Assembly (NCBI GenBank): GCA_023935145.1
Contig: CM043699.1
Span: forward strand, 58,978,638-59,042,637
DNA from: Bretschneidera sinensis
Taxonomy: Eukaryota; Streptophyta; Magnoliopsida; Brassicales; Akaniaceae
Direction of reading: 5' to 3'
DNA: 64,000 nucleotides
Below, one piece after another: positions 60,640 through 64,000 of the stretch; the first letter of the stretch is position 1, and the number at the start of each line of letters is the position of its first letter. The notes under the pieces were generated by a model. The model saw only the letters and a list, made by a program, of their open reading frames with translations. It had not been told where the DNA came from and searched no databases. The translations under genes and the position numbers were made by a program.

Positions 60640-62334
60640 TGATGAGACTCATAAAATGCATCTTAATAGTATTTATTTGTTAGCATTTTAAGGTTGATTT
60701 AGGGTTGAATTACACATTTATGCCTTAATAATTCTAAAGTGCCATTCTTGGTTCATTGATTTATTTCGATGCATTTTCAGGTATTTTGGGTTTAAAAGAG
60801 ATGGAAAAGCTAACGTTGCTTAAAGCACGAAGATTCTATGCATATCGTAGTGAAGGAATGGTTTCGAAAGGACAAAATGAAGAGAAACTCATTTCTAGGG
60901 TTCCATGCTGCTGCGAGCCAAGGTTTGAGCCGCAACCACTAGAACCATTATCTTCTGAGCTAGAGGCTAGAATCAAGCTGTGCGTTGCGGCCTCCAGAGC
61001 CTCTAAAAAGCCAAGATCCAGGGTGGTGCTGTGACGAGGAAAGGCTTTGATTACGCTCAAACTAACACGCGATTATTGTGTATAGCTGAGGTGTTGATCC
61101 CATGAGGAAAAGCGAACTACAAGAGAAAGTGTAAACCTTAACACGAAACGATGAAATTCAAATGAGTGAATCTTTGTTTTACGAATGACACTATATGAGA
61201 GAGTTGTGAAAATATGACGAAGAATTCAATAAAGAAATAACAAGGTTTCAGGAATCCTTCCTAAGTTCGTTGCCTTATTCTTATCTTGACTCAACTGTTT
61301 TATCTCAATTGCTAGTTTCACATCCCAAACAAGCAATTGGTAAATATTCAATCAAAGCACATAAACACTCTAATGTAATTGCTATAAATTACTTTTTAAT
61401 CAAGCACACATGACCTATCTTATAGATTATCAAGAAACGACAATATATTTCAATAACAATATCACAGTAATGGACAAACCTACAAGATGAATCTACCAAA
61501 ATCAATCACATCTAACAACTTGACATAAGAGGAGCTTGACTAGACTTATATGGAGGAGAAAGATGCAATCACTGGATTAAGAGTAAATCCTCTCATTCTT
61601 ACTTAATCAATGAGTAAATCATAAACAATGTTTAACAATGAATCCATACAACTGAATCAAGAATAGAAATAAGAACAACTACACCTAAGAATTCATCCTT
61701 TTGCCTTGCTTGGAGATTAGTTGGACATTAGGCTCATGCTTGATCACCTAAAATGGAGAAGAATATGGTAGCTCTCCTAATTCCAGCCTCCTCTTCAGCA
61801 AAACCTAAGTGTTCTATTAATACCCCAAAAGGTTTAAGGGTATTTTCGGGTCAAGAAATGTCATTAAAGCCCTAATAAAGTGGGGATTGTGCTCGCGTCG
61901 TGGCTCAGCCTTTCCTCTCGGTGGCGCCACCATGGATCCTGGCTTTTTAGAGGCTCTGGAGGCCACAACGCACAATGGTCTAAGTCGCGGCGCATAGCCT
62001 GATTCCAGCCTCTAGCTCAGAAGCTGATGGTTCTGGTGGCCACGGCTCAAACCTTGGCTCGCCGCGGCATAGAACCCTAAAAATGGGTTTCTCTTCATTT
62101 TGTCCTTCCGAAACCATTCCTTCACTACGATATGCATAGAATCTTCGTGCTCTAAGCAATGTTAGCTTTTTCATCTCTTTTAAACCCAAAATACCTGAAA
62201 ATGCATTGAAATAAATCAATGAACCAAGAATGACACTTTAGAATTATTAAGGCATATATGTGTAATTCAGCCCTAAATCAACCTAAAATGCTAACAAATA
62301 AATACTATTAAGATACATTTTATGACGCTCATCA
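60640..62334. mobile_element. Two LTR copies in inverted (head-to-head) orientation with one target duplication
   Basis: The right part, 61048-62334, is a full minus-oriented LTR related to that of Athila-B (plus ends TGATTACGCTC and GCTCATCA). The left part, 60640 to about 61046, matches the first roughly 400 bases of the same LTR in the opposite orientation, beginning TGATGAGACTCATAAAATG. The whole is flanked by GCCAT (60635-60639 and 62335-62339). Frames at 60756-61034 and 61980-62219 are the same LTR sequence in the two arms, not genes. The left arm lacks about 29 bases present in the right arm. Confidence 0.85.
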
Positions 62335-62339
62335 GCCAT

Positions 62340-64000
62340 CACAAGAAGATGTTTGTATTGCCCATTACAAATTTTAAGGAGTTAATAGACTCAGGCAGTA
62401 GATAGAAGATGCCAATTTTAGGGTAAGATTAAGAAGATCAGTGTCAAGTTTTTGAAGAAGAATGGTGCAAGCAGAAGTGGCACCAAGTCAAGTAAGGTAA
62501 GCTATGCTTAAATCAACAATATCCAAACTAGTGTACGAGAAAATGATCCCTAGGACTCCAAAAAAACAACTACACTAACTACATTAACCAAAACAATTCC
62601 AACTCCAATTGTCACAACAACAACAACCGAAAAGAGAAAAAACGTTGAGGTCTTGGCGACTTCAGACCCTTAGGGATGAGCTTGTATCAAGCCCTAAAAA
62701 AGCTGATGAAAAAGAATAAACTCCACCATTTTCCACCTAGATCTTTGCTTAACCTAGTTCCAATACATTGAGAACTTTCTAAATATTTCCTTTATTACTA
62801 ACTTGCGGGCCATAACACAGATGCTCACCAAAGGTTAAGGAATGAAATCTAAGACCTTATAGATGATAGCCTAGAGAAACCTAGATTTCCTAAAATCCTA
62901 TGTCAAACTAAAATATTGTACCTCCACCGAACCTACTAAATATGATTAAGGATTACGCACACACCTTTGATCCCTCCATTATTACCCCAATGACCAAACA
63001 CGTCCCTAAATATGACTTTCCTAGTCACATACCCAAACACACCCCTATAGTTACTATGGAATTCCTAATAAATTTCAAGTGCAAGAACCCATGAAAGAAG
63101 GTTTCTATCAATGGCATCTAGGATGACAGTGACGATGTAGAGGCAATGGCAAGCAAAGTTGTGGGTAAAGTGGTGATAAGTGGTTCGGTTATAAAGAAAA
63201 CAATTGGAAATGTGGTGGTTGACAAGGCAATGGCAAGTAAGATAATAGTAGTAGAGGACAAGGCAAAGCTAAAGAAACCAGTGGTAAAAAAGAATAATTT
63301 TTGGGACATTAGCGGTAGTGACGATGAAGAAGAAGTAAGTCACTTGACTCATGGTGGTCTCCATTTCAAACGACCTCACCTCGAGGTAAGCAACCCTAGA
63401 AGAGATAGGGAAAGAGATGAAAAGTGATGGTAGAAAAAGTGAAAGAAAAAAAAAGAGAAAGGGAAAGAGAAATAAGAAGAGGAAGATCCTGTGTTGCATC
63501 ACTTTAAAAAGACGCATGCTAATATCTCTATTTGGGGATTGTTGATGTGACCAGAAAAGCATCGACAAGTGGTGCTATATCATCTAGGTGAATTGGAGGT
63601 CCTTATAAACACTTCACCTAATGATTTTTTTAGCCTTTATTGATGTCTCTAAGAAACAAGATCTAGAAATTTCTTTCAATGACAAGGACCTACCACCATA
63701 TGGGTGAGATCATATGAACGCCATCTACTTAACTACAAAAAGCTGTGGCAAAAGGATTCCAATGGTTTTGGTGTATAATAAGTTTGCCTTGAATGTGTTC
63801 CCTTTGAAAGATACTTGAATTGGAGTAAGTTGATTTTCTCCTAAGCAATCAAACAATAAGGGTATACGATGACACCAAGAGGTATGTCGATGGCGTGGTA
63901 GGCCTAAGATGCGCTTTGGGGCTAAGTGATAAAGTGATAGAATTTTATATCTGGTGAAGAAGAAGAAGAAGCAACATATTTGGTGTTGCATGGTCATATG
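62340..64000 (+). pseudogene. Tat-type gag C-terminus and protease pseudogene, partial
   Basis: Plus-strand frames continue Gag after the inverted LTR pair: KMFVLPITNFKELIDSG near 62348, then SLYQALKKLMKKNKLHHF near 62675 and RLRNEIQDLIDDSLEK near 62840. From about 63488 it reads DPVLHHFKKTHANISIWGLL, and KDLPPYG near 63680. A retropepsin-like region follows, CGKRIPMVLVYNKFALNVFP near 63740; the family's catalytic Asp-Thr-Gly core is here Tyr-Asn-Lys. Many stops. It runs past the right edge, where RT should follow. Confidence 0.6.
62640..63145 (+). other. Decayed linker between Tat gag and protease
   Basis: No open frame of note. Fragments of gag homology lie in alternating frames, and the stretch leads into a Lys/Glu-rich frame at 63146-63427 (KKPVVKKNNFWDISGSDDEEE) that resembles the charged linker of gypsy polyproteins. 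Confidence 0.4.

Larger units (their letters stand above)
58817..64000 (+). mobile_element. Tat-type Ty3/gypsy fragment (gag to protease), interrupted twice, runs off window
   Basis: Plus-strand remnants in collinear order: Gag N-terminus (58817-59076), more Gag (60403-60634), Gag C-terminal/zinc-like region and protease (62340-64000). They are interrupted by a solo-LTR-like insert and an inverted LTR pair. Motifs resemble the Tat branch. No LTR or PBS is visible upstream. Confidence 0.65.

Noticed and set aside
60756..61034. 92-codon frame similar to a minus-strand frame at 61980-62219, at first sight a small conserved gene pair
   Set aside because: Both lie in the inverted LTR arms; the similarity is explained by the LTR duplication.
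63118..63309. Ser/Thr/Leu-rich minus-strand frame like a signal peptide or membrane protein
   Set aside because: Complement of the Lys/Val-rich Tat linker frame on the plus strand.
1..64000. A new defence, biosynthetic or RNA-based system
   Set aside because: All supported coding regions belong to known transposon families; no gene cluster, non-coding RNA or host gene was recognisable.

Overview
The window is nuclear DNA of a flowering plant, made almost entirely of transposable elements. Plant-specific evidence includes Athila, Tekay/Del, CRM and Tat-type Ty3/gypsy elements, a Tork/Tnt1-like Ty1/copia element, plant L1-type LINEs, hAT-like non-autonomous elements, and a CACTA (En/Spm) element with TNP2. 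Primer-binding sites match plant tRNA-Asp and initiator tRNA-Met. I found no credible host gene, tRNA, rRNA or CRISPR array. The dense nesting suggests repeat-rich heterochromatin; a CRM-like fragment would fit a pericentromeric location, but that is inference.

Layout. 1-2973: 3' part of a CRM-like Ty3/gypsy element with its 3' LTR. About 3010-5775: decayed LINE with an RRM/DUF4283-type ORF1 and no reverse transcriptase. 5776-10020: AT-rich DNA with two hAT-like non-autonomous elements (6920-7777 and about 8396-9263), a 35-bp repeat and a (TA)n tract. 10021-19490: complete, young Athila element with two LTRs, perfect ATAAG target-site duplication, PBS, PPT and a 1760-codon open gag-pol frame.

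About 19767-56420 is one five-layer nest. A CACTA element (minus strand; TNP2 at 54080-56418, second protein at about 20178-22735) was split by a Tekay-type gypsy composite (about 23035-54040, minus). One Tekay LTR was split by a Tork-like copia element (31166-52565, plus). The copia RT domain was split by a LINE (35403-50563, minus, 17-bp duplication). The LINE ORF2 was split by a second Athila element (36441-46219, minus, GCAAG duplication). Each inner boundary can be read directly from target-site duplications or from the resumption of the interrupted sequence.

56420-58800 is AT-rich without recognisable genes. 58817-64000 is a decayed Tat-type gypsy gag-protease region (plus) that continues past the window. 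It is interrupted by a probable solo LTR (about 59077-60402) and by two LTR copies in inverted orientation flanked by a GCCAT duplication (60640-62334).

The elements do not form a pathway. They record successive insertions, and the innermost or isolated ones (the two Athilas) look youngest. Many older reading frames end at former tryptophan codons, as expected from methyl-cytosine deamination. I see no convincing new biological system. The most unusual structures are the inverted LTR pair with its own target-site duplication, the tandem LTR-internal-LTR-internal Tekay composite, and the CACTA 3' region with a duplicated terminal exon next to a roughly 171-bp tandem array.
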